The notes: a model not told the origin generated them from the sequence alone. DNA of 64,000 bases from Nitrospiraceae bacterium (GCA_019637075.1 JAHBWI010000003.1:248001-312000), one strand, 5' to 3'; counted from the first letter of the stretch, positions 14,951 through 24,505 are shown. Translations and numbers: made by a program.

Positions 14951-16975
14951 TCAGTCCTCCCTCGGTACCTGCAGTGAAATGACCGTTCCCTTACCCGGAG
15001 CGCTACGCAAGGCGTAACGGGCTCCCAATTTGGCTGCTCTCGCCTCCATATTGCCGAGCCCACACCCTTTGCGGAGCACCTCCGGATCAAATCCGATGCC
15101 GTTGTCGGCGATATCGATGCGGATCCCGTCGATGTCGCGCTTCACGGTGATCGACGCTTCCGTCGCGCGGGCATGCCGCACGCTATTGCTGACTCCCTCA
15201 CGGAGAATATTCAACACGTCGCTGTGGAACGCGACCGGAATCTGCTCAAGCGCGTCCGCGTCGCATTCCAGGTGAAAGAGGTTCGGGCGGCCTGCAGTAA
15301 AGGAGCCGATGAGATCCTGCAGCGCCTCCCTGAGCGTTTTGCTGGAGCCCAGATGGCTATTGAGTGATTGGATGAAGCCCCGCACCTCGTGCATGCACTC
15401 GTTCAGTCGGTCGATGCCGCGACTGAGCTGCCCGCCGGCGCGCTTGGCGGTTTTCGGCAACAGCAGTTTTGTGGCCTCGAATTCCATTCCGACGGCGTAG
15501 AGCGACTGCAACAGGCTGTCGTGCAGATCCTGGGAAATTCTGGTTCGGTCGTCGAAGGCTTGCCGTAACCGGTGCTCACTCTGGCGAAGCGCATCTTCTG
15601 CCTGTCGCCGCTCGATCTCACGGGCAACCCAACGCGCCATGAGAAGCAGAAAGTCCTGATCGGCCGGACTAAACGCATCCGCCCGCGGTTGGGTGTCGAT
15701 GAAGCAAAGTGTCCCGACCGGTTGGTGGTCTACGGAGATCGTCGTCCCGAGATAGGCCTCGATCCCGAGCTGTTGTCTGGCCGGATGCCGGTCGAACGGA
15801 GACAGTCCGAGATTCGGCAGGTTCAGCGGACCCTGCCGCAACAGGGTGACGGCGCACAGGCTGTCCTTGAGCGGAATCATGCGGAGGGCCGGAACGGCGC
15901 CTTCCGGGTTGCGGACGGCCGTGATTTCCAGTTTGTCGCTCCGTACGCTGGTGAGCATGCCGACGGGTAAGCCGAACCGGCGTCGACCCAGATCGAGCAA
16001 GGCGTGGAGCTGGTCCTCGAACGCTTGGTTCGGCACCGACGTGATCTCATAAAGGGCGCGAATGGCCTGTTCGCTTGCTGCGAGGGCTTCCTGCGCGGCC
16101 TTCTGTTCCGTGATGTCATCGATGACGGCAAAGAAGGATTCCGGACGACCGTCTCCGTCATGGAGAAGCGTGGCATTGAGTTGAACCCAGGCGATGCCGC
16201 CGTTCTTGCGAATGTATCGCTTTTCGAAGGAATAGGTCATGCGTGACCCGCCGATCGCTTCCTTGAGCAGGCGCAGATTGGTGCCGAGATCGTCGGGGTG
16301 GGTCACGTCGCGGATGTTCAGGCGAAGGAGTTCCGACTCCTCATAGCCCAGGATTTCGGAGAATCGGGGATTGACCCGCATGAAATATCCCTGCGGGTCG
16401 ACGTAGCAAATCCCGAGTTGTGTATTGAGGAAGCTGAGCTGGTATCGCTCTTCGCTTTGCCTGAGCGCGTCTTCGGTTCGCTTCTGCGTGCTGATATCTT
16501 CGCACACCACGAGCAGCAGCGGTGGCTCGTTCTCCCACCGGAGGACGCGGGTGTTTTCTTTGACCCAGAGGATTCCCCCGTCCTTTCTCCTTTTCCGCAA
16601 TTCCCAATGGCCGATGGTATCCGGCGCGCTCACACAGGATTCCAGCTGTGCCCGGAAAGCGGCACGATCTTCCTCATGGATGACGAGGAACACCGGCCGC
16701 CCGACCAAGTCCTCCACCGAGTAACCTAGAAAGGCGGCCCCATAGGGATTCACGGAAACGACCGTGCCGTCGGCATTCAACGTGAAATACATCGTAGGGC
16801 TTTCGTCGTAGAGACGGCGATAGCGGTCCTCGATGGCCGGGTGTGCGGGAAACGACGGCGGCAGAGGGTGAGTGAATTCGTTGCGGTTTACTCCGAGGCG
16901 ACGCTCAAGCTCCGCCACGTAGTGAAGCAATTCTTCGCGGGTAGGCGGAGGAGGGGATTCCGTGCTGGGAGACAT
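14951..16975 (-). CDS. PAS-PAS-GAF sensor histidine kinase, NarX/HisKA_3 class
   Basis: A cytoplasmic kinase of 674 residues. In order it has a short coiled lead (about 15-35), PAS (about 50-170), PAS with PAC (about 180-310), GAF (about 320-480), a HisKA_3 helix with the phospho-His in D-L-H-D-S-L-L-Q (about 500), and a HATPase domain with N-x-x-R-H-A, D-N-G-I-G-F and G-x-G-L boxes. No membrane segments are seen, so it detects an internal signal. The GTG at 16993 lacks a ribosome site; the ATG at 16975 is preceded by GGAAGG and is preferred. It passes phosphate to the coupled response regulator immediately downstream. Confidence 0.92.
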   Translation of the reverse strand: MSPSTESPPPPTREELLHYVAELERRLGVNRNEFTHPLPPSFPAHPAIEDRYRRLYDESPTMYFTLNADGTVVSVNPYGAAFLGYSVEDLVGRPVFLVIHEEDRAAFRAQLESCVSAPDTIGHWELRKRRKDGGILWVKENTRVLRWENEPPLLLVVCEDISTQKRTEDALRQSEERYQLSFLNTQLGICYVDPQGYFMRVNPRFSEILGYEESELLRLNIRDVTHPDDLGTNLRLLKEAIGGSRMTYSFEKRYIRKNGGIAWVQLNATLLHDGDGRPESFFAVIDDITEQKAAQEALAASEQAIRALYEITSVPNQAFEDQLHALLDLGRRRFGLPVGMLTSVRSDKLEITAVRNPEGAVPALRMIPLKDSLCAVTLLRQGPLNLPNLGLSPFDRHPARQQLGIEAYLGTTISVDHQPVGTLCFIDTQPRADAFSPADQDFLLLMARWVAREIERRQAEDALRQSEHRLRQAFDDRTRISQDLHDSLLQSLYAVGMEFEATKLLLPKTAKRAGGQLSRGIDRLNECMHEVRGFIQSLNSHLGSSKTLREALQDLIGSFTAGRPNLFHLECDADALEQIPVAFHSDVLNILREGVSNSVRHARATEASITVKRDIDGIRIDIADNGIGFDPEVLRKGCGLGNMEARAAKLGARYALRSAPGKGTVISLQVPRED

Positions 16976-17086
16976 AGGCGTGAGACCTTCCACGCGATGT
17001 ACGTGCAGCTACTGCGAAGCTGCCCTCGACGAGACGATAAACTTTCCCATACATAGAAGAGAAAAGTCCAGTGCGGGGACTGCGGA

Positions 17087-18916
17087 CTAAGGCATCACCG
17101 GATCTACTTGTGGCCCAGCCAAGGCCTGCCGGAGCGCTGAGACCGTGGATCCATCCAGGCCGGCCTCTCGAAGTTGTTCGTCTGTGGCCGCAGCGATGGC
17201 TTCGAGGCTTCCGAAGCGCTTGAGCAGTCGCTTGCGCCTGAGGGGGCCGACCCCCGCAATGCGGTCCAGTTCAGACGACAGAAGCGCTTTGCCTCGGAGT
17301 TTCCGATGGTAGGTGAGGGCAAAACGATGGGCTTCGTCCCTGACCCGTTGAACCAAATGGGTGGCCGGCGCATTGGCTCGCAACGGTATCGGGTTCTTGC
17401 GTCCCGGCAGGAAGATGCGTTCCTCCTTCTCGCCGCGTGCTTTGGCTAGACCGATGATCGGGATACGATCCGCTCCCACCTCTTTCAGGCCTTCCATCGC
17501 GGCGCTCAGTTGACCGAGGCCGCCGTCGATCAGAATCAGATCAGGCCGAGGCAGATTCTCCACGTGACCGTACCGCCGGATGACCGCCTCTTTCATGCTG
17601 GCGAAATCATTCGCACCCTCAACGGTTTGGATGCGGAATTTGCGATAGTCTGATTTCTTGGCCTGGCCATCTTCCCACACTACCATCGAGGCTACCGATT
17701 GATTGCCCTGAATGTTGGAAATGTCGAATCCTTCGATGCGGTTCGGCGCCGAGTCGAGTCGCAGCAATCGTTTGAGTTCCGCACCGGCTTGGCGGTCCAG
17801 TGCTTCGTTTCGCAAATGTTCCGCGGCCGCGGCCCCGGCGTTTTCCTCAGCCAGCAGGACTAGCTGGTGTTTGGCTCCCCGTTCGGGAGCGACGATCCGG
17901 ACCGCCTCCCCCTTTTTCTCGGACAGCCATTGCTCCATCACCGTCGCGTCGCTTAAAGGCGTCGGTACCAGCAACTCCTTGGGAGGTTGCCCCTCCTTGT
18001 TATAAAACTGCTCGACGGCGGCCCGGACCAATTCCTCGTCGGACGAATCTGCTGATTCCGGCCAGAAATAGTCCTTTCGCCCGATCAGCAGACCGCCGCG
18101 GACAAACAGCAGCTGAAGGTCGACGGCGCTGCCTTGGCGGGCGAGCCCGATCACGTCTTGGTCGCAATGGCTGACCTGGGTGATCCGTTGTTTTTCCAGC
18201 GTGCGCTCGATGTTGAAGAGCCGATCTCGTAGGCGCGCCGCTTCTTCATATTCTTCCCGTTCCGCCGCCGCCTCCATCTCGCTCCTGAGGCTGTCCACTA
18301 GTTCGTTGTCCCGCCCTTCCAGGAATTGGCGGACCTGTTTGACGATCTGATGGTATTCCTCGCGGCTTTGGTTCCCGATGCAGGGGGCCATGCAGCGCTT
18401 GATTTCGAATTCCAGGCAAGCTCGATCGGCGGTGCCGTCGATGTCGATTTCGCAGGTCGCCAGCGGAAACACTTTGCGGATGACCTTCAGCGTGTCACGC
18501 AACGCGCCGGCCGGCGTATAGGGACCGTAATACAGGGCTCCATCCTTTTGTACGCGGCGGACGATGGAGAGCCGGGGAAAGTTTTCTTTGATGGGCAACC
18601 GGAGATAGGGATATTGCTTGTCGTCCCGCAGCACGACGTTGAATCGCGGGCGATGACGTTTGATCAGGTTGCTTTCGAGAATCAGGGCTTCCAGTTCGGA
18701 GCGGGTGACGATGGTTTCGAGGTCATGGATGTGGGTAACGAGCAATGCCGTCTTCGGACTGTGGTCGGCGCCCCGTTGAAAATAGGAGCGGACGCGGTCC
18801 GACAGCGACGCGGCCTTGCCGACGTACAGGATGTGATGGTCCCCGTCTTTGAATAGGTAGACGCCCGGTTGAGCCGGGAGGTGCTCGAGTTTGGACTGGA
18901 GTGTGTCGTTCGTCAT
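17087..18916 (-). CDS. uvrC: Excinuclease ABC subunit C
   Basis: A full-length UvrC (609 residues) for nucleotide-excision repair, making the 3' and 5' incisions around a lesion held by UvrA/UvrB. Visible parts are the N-terminal GIY-YIG nuclease (G-V-Y-L-F and L-Y-V-G-K-A, residues about 15-95), a cluster of four Cys around 150-180 (A-C-L-E-F, C-M-A-P-C), the UVR helical motif (about 200-235), the RNase H-like second nuclease with D-I-S-N-I-Q-G and I-D-G-G-L-G-Q-L, and two helix-hairpin-helix motifs at the C-terminus. The gene stands alone between the sensor kinase and the dapF-like gene, all reading leftward. Confidence 0.96.
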   Translation of the reverse strand: MTNDTLQSKLEHLPAQPGVYLFKDGDHHILYVGKAASLSDRVRSYFQRGADHSPKTALLVTHIHDLETIVTRSELEALILESNLIKRHRPRFNVVLRDDKQYPYLRLPIKENFPRLSIVRRVQKDGALYYGPYTPAGALRDTLKVIRKVFPLATCEIDIDGTADRACLEFEIKRCMAPCIGNQSREEYHQIVKQVRQFLEGRDNELVDSLRSEMEAAAEREEYEEAARLRDRLFNIERTLEKQRITQVSHCDQDVIGLARQGSAVDLQLLFVRGGLLIGRKDYFWPESADSSDEELVRAAVEQFYNKEGQPPKELLVPTPLSDATVMEQWLSEKKGEAVRIVAPERGAKHQLVLLAEENAGAAAAEHLRNEALDRQAGAELKRLLRLDSAPNRIEGFDISNIQGNQSVASMVVWEDGQAKKSDYRKFRIQTVEGANDFASMKEAVIRRYGHVENLPRPDLILIDGGLGQLSAAMEGLKEVGADRIPIIGLAKARGEKEERIFLPGRKNPIPLRANAPATHLVQRVRDEAHRFALTYHRKLRGKALLSSELDRIAGVGPLRRKRLLKRFGSLEAIAAATDEQLREAGLDGSTVSALRQALAGPQVDPVMP

Positions 18917-18999
18917 GGGTCACACGAGAATCGAGACACAGGATACCAAGAACGGCATTCCCGTTTCTCCACGCGAGACCTTCGCCGGGACGGAGCGAG

Positions 19000-19869
19000 T
19001 TATTTGATCGAACGCAGGAACGGAGGGCTCAAGGTGCCACGGGCCACTTCCGCCACGGGCCCTTTCATCGTAAGGGCGAAGTCGTCGGCGACCTTGATCG
19101 TCAACGTCCCGCCCGGCATCTTGACCGTGACAGGGCTGGTGACCAGGCCGAGCCGTACGGCGGCGCTCGCTGCCGCGCAGGAGGATGAGCCGGAGGCCTG
19201 CGTTTCGCCCGCGCCCCGCTCCCAAATCAGAATATAAATCTCTTTGGGGCCGGTAGGGACGGCGAGTTGCACGTTGGTGCGTTTGGGGAACAGTGGATGA
19301 TTTTCCAACTCCGGGCCGAGGAGGCGGAGCTCTTCCTTACTCCAGCCCGAGCCTTTGGGCTTAAAGACGACGCAGTGGGGATTCCCGACGCTCACGCCGG
19401 TGAACCGCAGTTCCTGCCCGGCGACCTGAATCGGTTGCTCGATCAACTCCTCTACGGCCAACGTGCAAGGAAGCGCCGCCGGCTGGAAGGTGGCCCGCCC
19501 CATTTCGACCGTGGCCGCGGCGGCGTCGCCGTGGCGATCGACCTGCAGCGAAATCGACACCAAGCCGCCTTTCGTATCGACCGTGAATTGCTTTTTCTTG
19601 GTTTTTCCGGTCGCGTGCAGATAGCGGGCGAAGATGCGAAGCCCGTTGCCGGACTTCTCCGCCTCGCTTCCGTCCGGATTGTAGATGCGCAAGCCGAAGT
19701 CGGCTTTCTTGGAGGGGACCAAGGCCAGAATCCCATCGCTGCCCACGCCCCAGTTTCGGTCGCAGATGGCCCGAATGGCTTTGGGCGTGAGTTTGAAGCT
19801 CAGCTCCTTCGGATCCATGACGAGATAATCGTTGCCCAGTCCATGCCCGCGAAAGAAGCCGTTCTTCAT
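19000..19869 (-). CDS. DapF-superfamily epimerase homologue lacking both catalytic Cys
   Basis: A 289-residue two-lobed protein matching diaminopimelate epimerase along its length. It keeps the N-P-D-G-S-E segment, G-N-P-H (His165) and E-R-G-A-G-E-T (Glu222). The two cysteines that serve as acid and base in DapF are both Ser: Ser73 in K-S-G-N-G and Ser226 in A-S-G-S-S-S. Both codons are TCC, one base from TGC. Racemase activity by the known two-thiol mechanism would not be expected, so it may be inactive, use another chemistry, or have a different substrate. The ATG at 19869 has AAAGGA. Calling it dapF without comment would be misleading; a canonical copy may lie elsewhere. Confidence 0.85.
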   Translation of the reverse strand: MKNGFFRGHGLGNDYLVMDPKELSFKLTPKAIRAICDRNWGVGSDGILALVPSKKADFGLRIYNPDGSEAEKSGNGLRIFARYLHATGKTKKKQFTVDTKGGLVSISLQVDRHGDAAAATVEMGRATFQPAALPCTLAVEELIEQPIQVAGQELRFTGVSVGNPHCVVFKPKGSGWSKEELRLLGPELENHPLFPKRTNVQLAVPTGPKEIYILIWERGAGETQASGSSSCAAASAAVRLGLVTSPVTVKMPGGTLTIKVADDFALTMKGPVAEVARGTLSPPFLRSIK

Positions 19870-20047
19870 CCTGTCGTTTCCTTTCGTCGCTCGTCGTTCG
19901 TAACGCGTGAAGCGCCGGAACAATACTTGGATTCACGCGGAGCCGTCAATATGCGCCGGAGCCGCCGGGTCGCAGCGGGGCGAGGTGCGGTGCAGGGCAG
20001 GCAGGGACTGCAGACGTCGGATGCCTCACAAGAGACGAATGACGCCC

Positions 20048-20446
20048 CTAGACCAGCGCCGTTCCCGGAGGCCGTTCGATCAGTTCGATTTCATAGCCGT
20101 CCGGGGCGTCGATAAAAATGAAGCGGCTTCCGGACGAGGTTTGGGTGGGGCCATCCGTCACCTTGACCCCCTTGGCGGCCAAGGCCTGCAGGGTTTGGTC
20201 AAGATTCTCGACTTCGAAGGCCAGGTGCACGAGGTCTTCCTGGACTTTCACTGGACCGCTCGGGGGAAAGCTGGCGAGCTCGATCAACTCTTCGCTGTTT
20301 GGAACCTTGAGGAATGCCAGGTGGGATCCCCTCGGAGAGACCTTGCGCTCGAGCACTTCGAGGCCGAGGACCTGGGTGTAGAATCGGACGGTCTCATCCA
20401 TGTTGCTGACCCGCATGCGGGTATGGAGTAGTTTGGTTACGCGCAT
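20048..20446 (-). CDS. gloA: Glyoxalase I-like VOC-family protein
   Basis: A single-domain VOC protein (132 residues, typical for bacterial GloA). It keeps four metal-ligand positions, His8 near the N-terminus, Glu in E-E-L-I-E-L, His in D-L-V-H-L and Glu in Y-E-I-E-L near the C-terminus. It would isomerise the hemithioacetal of methylglyoxal and a thiol to the lactoyl thioester. The ATG follows AGGTGAG. Other VOC lyases with similar ligands exist, and the true thiol cofactor is uncertain. It stands about 180 bp from the dapF-like gene on the same strand. Confidence 0.8.
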   Translation of the reverse strand: MRVTKLLHTRMRVSNMDETVRFYTQVLGLEVLERKVSPRGSHLAFLKVPNSEELIELASFPPSGPVKVQEDLVHLAFEVENLDQTLQALAAKGVKVTDGPTQTSSGSRFIFIDAPDGYEIELIERPPGTALV

Positions 20447-20482
20447 GATGCACTCACCTGTATTGGCTTCCGACGATGACGC

Positions 20483-21001
20483 TCAATCTTGCTTGGCTCT
20501 ATGGGTTTGTGAGATGTCACCTGCCCGGGCCGGACCGATCGTCTTGCGCAAGAGAATCTCCGCCGAGCCGCCTATGAGCAGATTGTCCAGACGGCCAACC
20601 TCCAGAAAGCCATGCTTGGCATAGAACACGCGGGCTGCTTGATTGAAGTCGGTCACACAGGCGAAGAGGTTTTTCCCCCGTGCGAAGGCGACCTGTTCGA
20701 TATGGGCCAGGAGTTGCCGCCCCAGTCCTTGCCCCTTCCGGTCCGGCGCAATGCCGAGTAGTTCCAGGTAGTCTCCGAACAGAAACTTCGGCCGTACGAT
20801 CCCCACGCCCGCGATTCGTCCACGGCAGGTCACGACGAAACAATCGCGGCTTTGGGGAATCGGCGCGAAGATTTTCTCCCAATCCGAGGAGGAAAATCCC
20901 AACGTGGTCCAGGGTTCCGATCCGGCGAGCAGACCGATGACGGCGTCGCGGTCGTCCGACTGCATAGGGCGGATTAGGGTGTCGCCGGGGTGAGATTGCA
21001 T
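20483..21001 (-). CDS. GNAT-family N-acetyltransferase
   Basis: A 172-residue acetyltransferase with the acetyl-CoA loop R-K-G-Q-G-L-G in G-I-A-P-D-R-K-G-Q-G and the C-terminal F-Y-A-K-H-G-F motif. It resembles RimI-type enzymes that acetylate protein N-termini or small amines; the substrate cannot be told. The longer open frame (to 21208) overlaps the deacetylase gene; the ATG at 21001 with GGAG upstream is chosen and leaves a 28-base overlap with the deacetylase stop, so the two are probably coupled. Confidence 0.85.
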   Translation of the reverse strand: MQSHPGDTLIRPMQSDDRDAVIGLLAGSEPWTTLGFSSSDWEKIFAPIPQSRDCFVVTCRGRIAGVGIVRPKFLFGDYLELLGIAPDRKGQGLGRQLLAHIEQVAFARGKNLFACVTDFNQAARVFYAKHGFLEVGRLDNLLIGGSAEILLRKTIGPARAGDISQTHRAKQD

Positions 21002-21690
21002 GAGAGGAGCTCCGACACGGTCGCGGGCCGAAGCCCCTTCGCCGGCATGATGGTGGTGACCAAGGCCTCCGTGACTTCGCGGGTGTGTTTGCCCTTTCCA
21101 TTGGCGTGAAGCACGATCACGCTCGCCGGCTTGAGCCGCTTCTGGACTCGCCCGAGGATGGCCTCCGCGCTGAGGGTAGGGTCCGGATCGCCGGACTCGA
21201 TGTTCCATAGGATGAACCGAAGCCCCAACTGGTTCACGACGTCCACTGTGACGTCATTGAATTCCCCATAAGGCGGTCGAAACAGGGTGGCCTCATGGCG
21301 GTACGTGCCTTTCAGTATTCGGACCGGACCGAGGATTTCCTGCCGCTGTTCCTCAGCCTCATGCATCGGCAGGTGGGCATGCACGTCGCCATGCGTGCCG
21401 ATTTCGAAAAAAGGCACGGCCAGGAGTTTGCGGACTTCGGCTTCATGTTTGGCCATCCACCGGCCCGACATGAAGAAGGTCGCCGGGATTTTGTGTTCGA
21501 TGAGGAAGTCGATCAACTCGACGTCGAATCCCGAGGCCGTTCGCACCGGGCAAAGATCATAAGTGAGGGCGACCGCGGGACAACCGGGGGAACCGGTCTT
21601 GATGACTTGCGCACGAAGGGGAATGGTGTCGACGGCAAGGACGATCACCGAGAGCAAGAGCAGTCTGACGAGCAACGGACGAACGGGCAT
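20974..21690 (-). CDS. Secreted polysaccharide deacetylase (NodB domain)
   Basis: A 238-residue protein with a signal peptide (about 1-27) and a NodB homology domain. The first motif reads L-T-Y-D-L-C-P, so the catalytic base Asp is kept but the second, metal-binding Asp of T-F-D-D is Leu, as in the known T-F-D-L-C subgroup. Later motifs are G-T-H-G-D-V-H (metal His pair), R-P-P-Y-G, and I-V-L-H-A near the C-terminus. It would remove N- or O-acetyl groups from an envelope glycan. The Met at 21690 begins a clear signal peptide, which decides the start. Divergent from the M50 protease (72 bp between starts). Confidence 0.85.
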   Translation of the reverse strand: MPVRPLLVRLLLLSVIVLAVDTIPLRAQVIKTGSPGCPAVALTYDLCPVRTASGFDVELIDFLIEHKIPATFFMSGRWMAKHEAEVRKLLAVPFFEIGTHGDVHAHLPMHEAEEQRQEILGPVRILKGTYRHEATLFRPPYGEFNDVTVDVVNQLGLRFILWNIESGDPDPTLSAEAILGRVQKRLKPASVIVLHANGKGKHTREVTEALVTTIMPAKGLRPATVSELLSCNLTPATP

Positions 21691-21762
21691 GCAGGCAGTA
21701 TACCCGATGGGCGCGGGCGGCGATAGTTGACGCTTCCGCGGATCGCCTGCTACGGTGGAATC

Positions 21763-22920
21763 ATGCAAGGCCCAGACTGGGAAATCGGCAAGGTCTTTGG
21801 GATCCCGATTCGTGTCCATGCCTCCTGGCTTCTGGTCTTCACATTCGTGACCTGGTCCTTGGCGACCGGGTATCTTCCAGACATGCTGCCGGGTCTTTCC
21901 CAACCCCGCTATTGGGCCATGGGCGGCGTTGCCGCCATCCTTTTATTTGCTTCGGTCCTACTCCATGAGCTCGGTCATTCTTACGTGGCGTTGCAATATC
22001 GGATTCCGATCGGCCAGATCACGCTGTTCATCTTCGGTGGTGTGGCGCAGATGCGCAGGGAACCTCCCAGCCCTCGGGCGGAGTTTTTGATCGCGATCGC
22101 GGGCCCGGTCGTCAGCTTTGTGCTGGCCGGCTTCTGCTTGGGATTCGTGGCGCTGGTGGAGGCCTATCCATCCGGAGGCGTGTTTCGCGGACTGGCGGCA
22201 TTGGGCGCCTTGCTCGGCATGGTCAATACGCAACTGGGCCTCTTCAACTTGATTCCGGGTTTTCCGCTGGATGGCGGCCGCGCCTTGCGGGCGGGCCTCT
22301 GGGCCTGGACGAAGGACTTCTATCGGGCCACGAGCCACGCGGCGCTCATCGGTCTCCTCTTCGGTCTCAGCTTCGGGCTCTTCGGCGCCCTGCTGCTGGT
22401 CGGCGCCCTGTCGGGAACCGTGCCCAGTTCTGTCGCCGGAAGCGGCGGTTGGATCGTGTTGCTCGGGGCCTTTCTCTTTGCGGCAGCGCGGGGCAGCCGG
22501 AAGCAGGCCGCGCTGCGGGCGTCCCTCGCCGTCGTCCCTGTGCGGGACCTGATGGCGAAGAACGTCATCGCTCTGTCACCCGCACTGACCCTCGACGAGG
22601 CGGTGAACCAATTTTTTCTGCCCTATGGCTATGGCGGGTTTCCGGTCGTGGAGGATGGGCGGCTCGTGGGGATTGTGACGGTGCGGGAGGTTCAGTCCGT
22701 GCCCAACATCCAGTGGTTCTCCCATCGAGTGGCCGACGTCATGCAGCGCGGGGTGGATAACCTGATCGTGTCTCCGGACGCGTCGGCCATGCAGGCGATG
22801 GAACAAATGGTTCTGCAGGGAGCGGAACGATTGGTGGTCGTCCAGGACGGGCTCGTGCTCGGACTCTTAACCCGCGCCTCCATCGGGCAATTCATCGAAC
22901 TCCATCAATCGGGGCGGTGA
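21763..22920 (+). CDS. Site-2-type M50 membrane metalloprotease with two CBS domains
   Basis: A 385-residue polytopic membrane protein of the SpoIVFB/S2P class. The zinc motif H68-E-L-G-H72 lies in the second or third membrane helix and the third ligand sits in the N-L-I-P-G-F-P-L-D-G-G motif at about 170. Two CBS domains (about 260-380) follow and may bind adenine nucleotides to gate the protease. Such enzymes cut membrane-embedded substrates, for example anti-sigma factors. The ATG at 21763 is preferred over an in-frame TTG at 21727. The substrate is not evident from neighbours. Confidence 0.9.
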   Translation: MQGPDWEIGKVFGIPIRVHASWLLVFTFVTWSLATGYLPDMLPGLSQPRYWAMGGVAAILLFASVLLHELGHSYVALQYRIPIGQITLFIFGGVAQMRREPPSPRAEFLIAIAGPVVSFVLAGFCLGFVALVEAYPSGGVFRGLAALGALLGMVNTQLGLFNLIPGFPLDGGRALRAGLWAWTKDFYRATSHAALIGLLFGLSFGLFGALLLVGALSGTVPSSVAGSGGWIVLLGAFLFAAARGSRKQAALRASLAVVPVRDLMAKNVIALSPALTLDEAVNQFFLPYGYGGFPVVEDGRLVGIVTVREVQSVPNIQWFSHRVADVMQRGVDNLIVSPDASAMQAMEQMVLQGAERLVVVQDGLVLGLLTRASIGQFIELHQSGR

Positions 22921-23022
22921 TTGACGCGTCGTCGTGAAGCGTCCTCGATTTCGACAAAATCACACTCGACCCCTTGCGAACAGCGCATCACGAACCACGA
23001 GATACGCGAGCGGCTTGCTCGG

Positions 23023-24381
23023 CTAGTCGTCCGCCCTGGCGACGGAGAGGTTTTGAAGGATCGCGATGCGCACGAGGTGCACGGCGAGCAGGAACCCATA
23101 GACGACGCAGAAGAAATTGAAGGCGACCCGGTAGAAGTCTGCCAGGATGATGGGTAGGGAGAGGGCGAAGATCAAGCTCGCAATCAGCGTCACAAACGTC
23201 AGTCTCCGGCAAAACTCGTACGACGGTTCCCGCCCGGCAATCTTCAAGGCCTTGGCATAACGCGCGGCGCGATGGGCACGGAGTTCCTGGAGGATCGACG
23301 CGCCGGCTCCCCATCGATGCAGGGCGAAATAGCCCAGGACAATCGCGATCCACGGAGCGGCCCACAGCGGCCAGTATGAGCTTCCCGCATATTGTTCCGA
23401 GAAGACCAGCGTGCCGAACGACGGCGCATAGAGCAGCCCCAACACCAACGGCACTACGCGCTCATCACGCGGGAATTCTCCATCCGGACCACCGTGGATC
23501 AGTTCGCGCTCAAAGAGCGGATAGGCGTATTTCAGCACCACGAGCGCGATCGCGGCACTGAAAGTTTTATCCGGAATATAACGAATGCAGTTCTGGAACC
23601 AATTGACGAGACTCCATCCCAGATTTTCGCTCCATGTGAGACCCACGATCGACTCGAGGTACAGCCGGACTGCATCTTCCCACTGGCCGACGGTCATTCG
23701 TAGCGTCGCCGCCACTTCCGGATTCAACGCCAGCACCGATTTCTCCCCCAGGGCCGCCTGCACCACCGTGCCGGGCACGCTCATGACGACGGCGCCGAGG
23801 ACGCCGAATGAGAAGAGGAACCAGGCGTGGGTGAAGAGGGAGTTTCGGCCGCTGCGAAGGTATTTGCGAAAGCCGCTGCGTCGCGCCATCAGGCCCCAGA
23901 AGAATCCGCCGGTAATGTTGACCAACGACCAGGGAAAAATCACGACGTCCGCACCGGTTTCCGGATACAGCAGCCAGTTCACCACGGAGTTGGAAAGCAG
24001 GGCTACGATGGCTCCCCACCAAGGACCGAGGAGGAAGGCGGCGAGGGCAGTTCCGGTCATATCGAGAAAGAGGATGCTCTGAAGGTGTCGGCTCAGGGTC
24101 AGGCCCAGGTAGTTCAGTAGAAGGCCGGCCGCTACGATCACGCCGGTCTCATACAGCAGGAGATATGAGGTCTTTTGAAAGACTTTCGTGTCGAAGAGGT
24201 CGGTGCTGCGGGGGCTTGCGGATACGGTCCGCTCCTCGACCGCGGCCTGTTTACGGTCCTTGTCCGGCACCAGCCGCTTGTGGAGGTCGAGTACCTTCTC
24301 AAGGATCGAGAGAATGGCGGCCAGGAAGCCCGCAATGGTGCCGCCCAGCATGAGCAGGTCTTTTTCTGATCCGTCGGACAT
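23023..24381 (-). CDS. Polytopic membrane protein resembling ECF transporter S components
   Basis: A 452-residue protein with one N-terminal helix (about 12-30), a charged linker (about 35-65) and around nine further membrane helices. The segment F-L-D-M-T-G-T-A followed by L-L-G-P-W-W-G-A and S-N-S-V-V-N is typical of substrate-binding (S) subunits of energy-coupling-factor vitamin or metal transporters. It is much longer than a usual S component (about 180-200 residues), and no ATPase or T component is adjacent. It may be a distant relative with another job. It is convergent with the M50 gene; the 102-bp gap holds a small CGAGC...GCTCG hairpin near 23011-23024. Confidence 0.6.
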   Translation of the reverse strand: MSDGSEKDLLMLGGTIAGFLAAILSILEKVLDLHKRLVPDKDRKQAAVEERTVSASPRSTDLFDTKVFQKTSYLLLYETGVIVAAGLLLNYLGLTLSRHLQSILFLDMTGTALAAFLLGPWWGAIVALLSNSVVNWLLYPETGADVVIFPWSLVNITGGFFWGLMARRSGFRKYLRSGRNSLFTHAWFLFSFGVLGAVVMSVPGTVVQAALGEKSVLALNPEVAATLRMTVGQWEDAVRLYLESIVGLTWSENLGWSLVNWFQNCIRYIPDKTFSAAIALVVLKYAYPLFERELIHGGPDGEFPRDERVVPLVLGLLYAPSFGTLVFSEQYAGSSYWPLWAAPWIAIVLGYFALHRWGAGASILQELRAHRAARYAKALKIAGREPSYEFCRRLTFVTLIASLIFALSLPIILADFYRVAFNFFCVVYGFLLAVHLVRIAILQNLSVARADD

Positions 24382-24505
24382 GGCAGGTCCGTGGTTTGAG
24401 GCTTTGGGATTCCACGATTGTATCCGGGAAGGGCCAGTGGGGCGAGGAAAAGGCGGAAAACGGGCAAGCTCGGCTCAGGGGGCCGCGAGCGATCCGAAGG
24501 TGTGC

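Noticed and set aside
16976-16993. GTG start for the NarX-like kinase at 16993
   Set aside because: No ribosome site; the ATG at 16975 has one and loses no domain residues.
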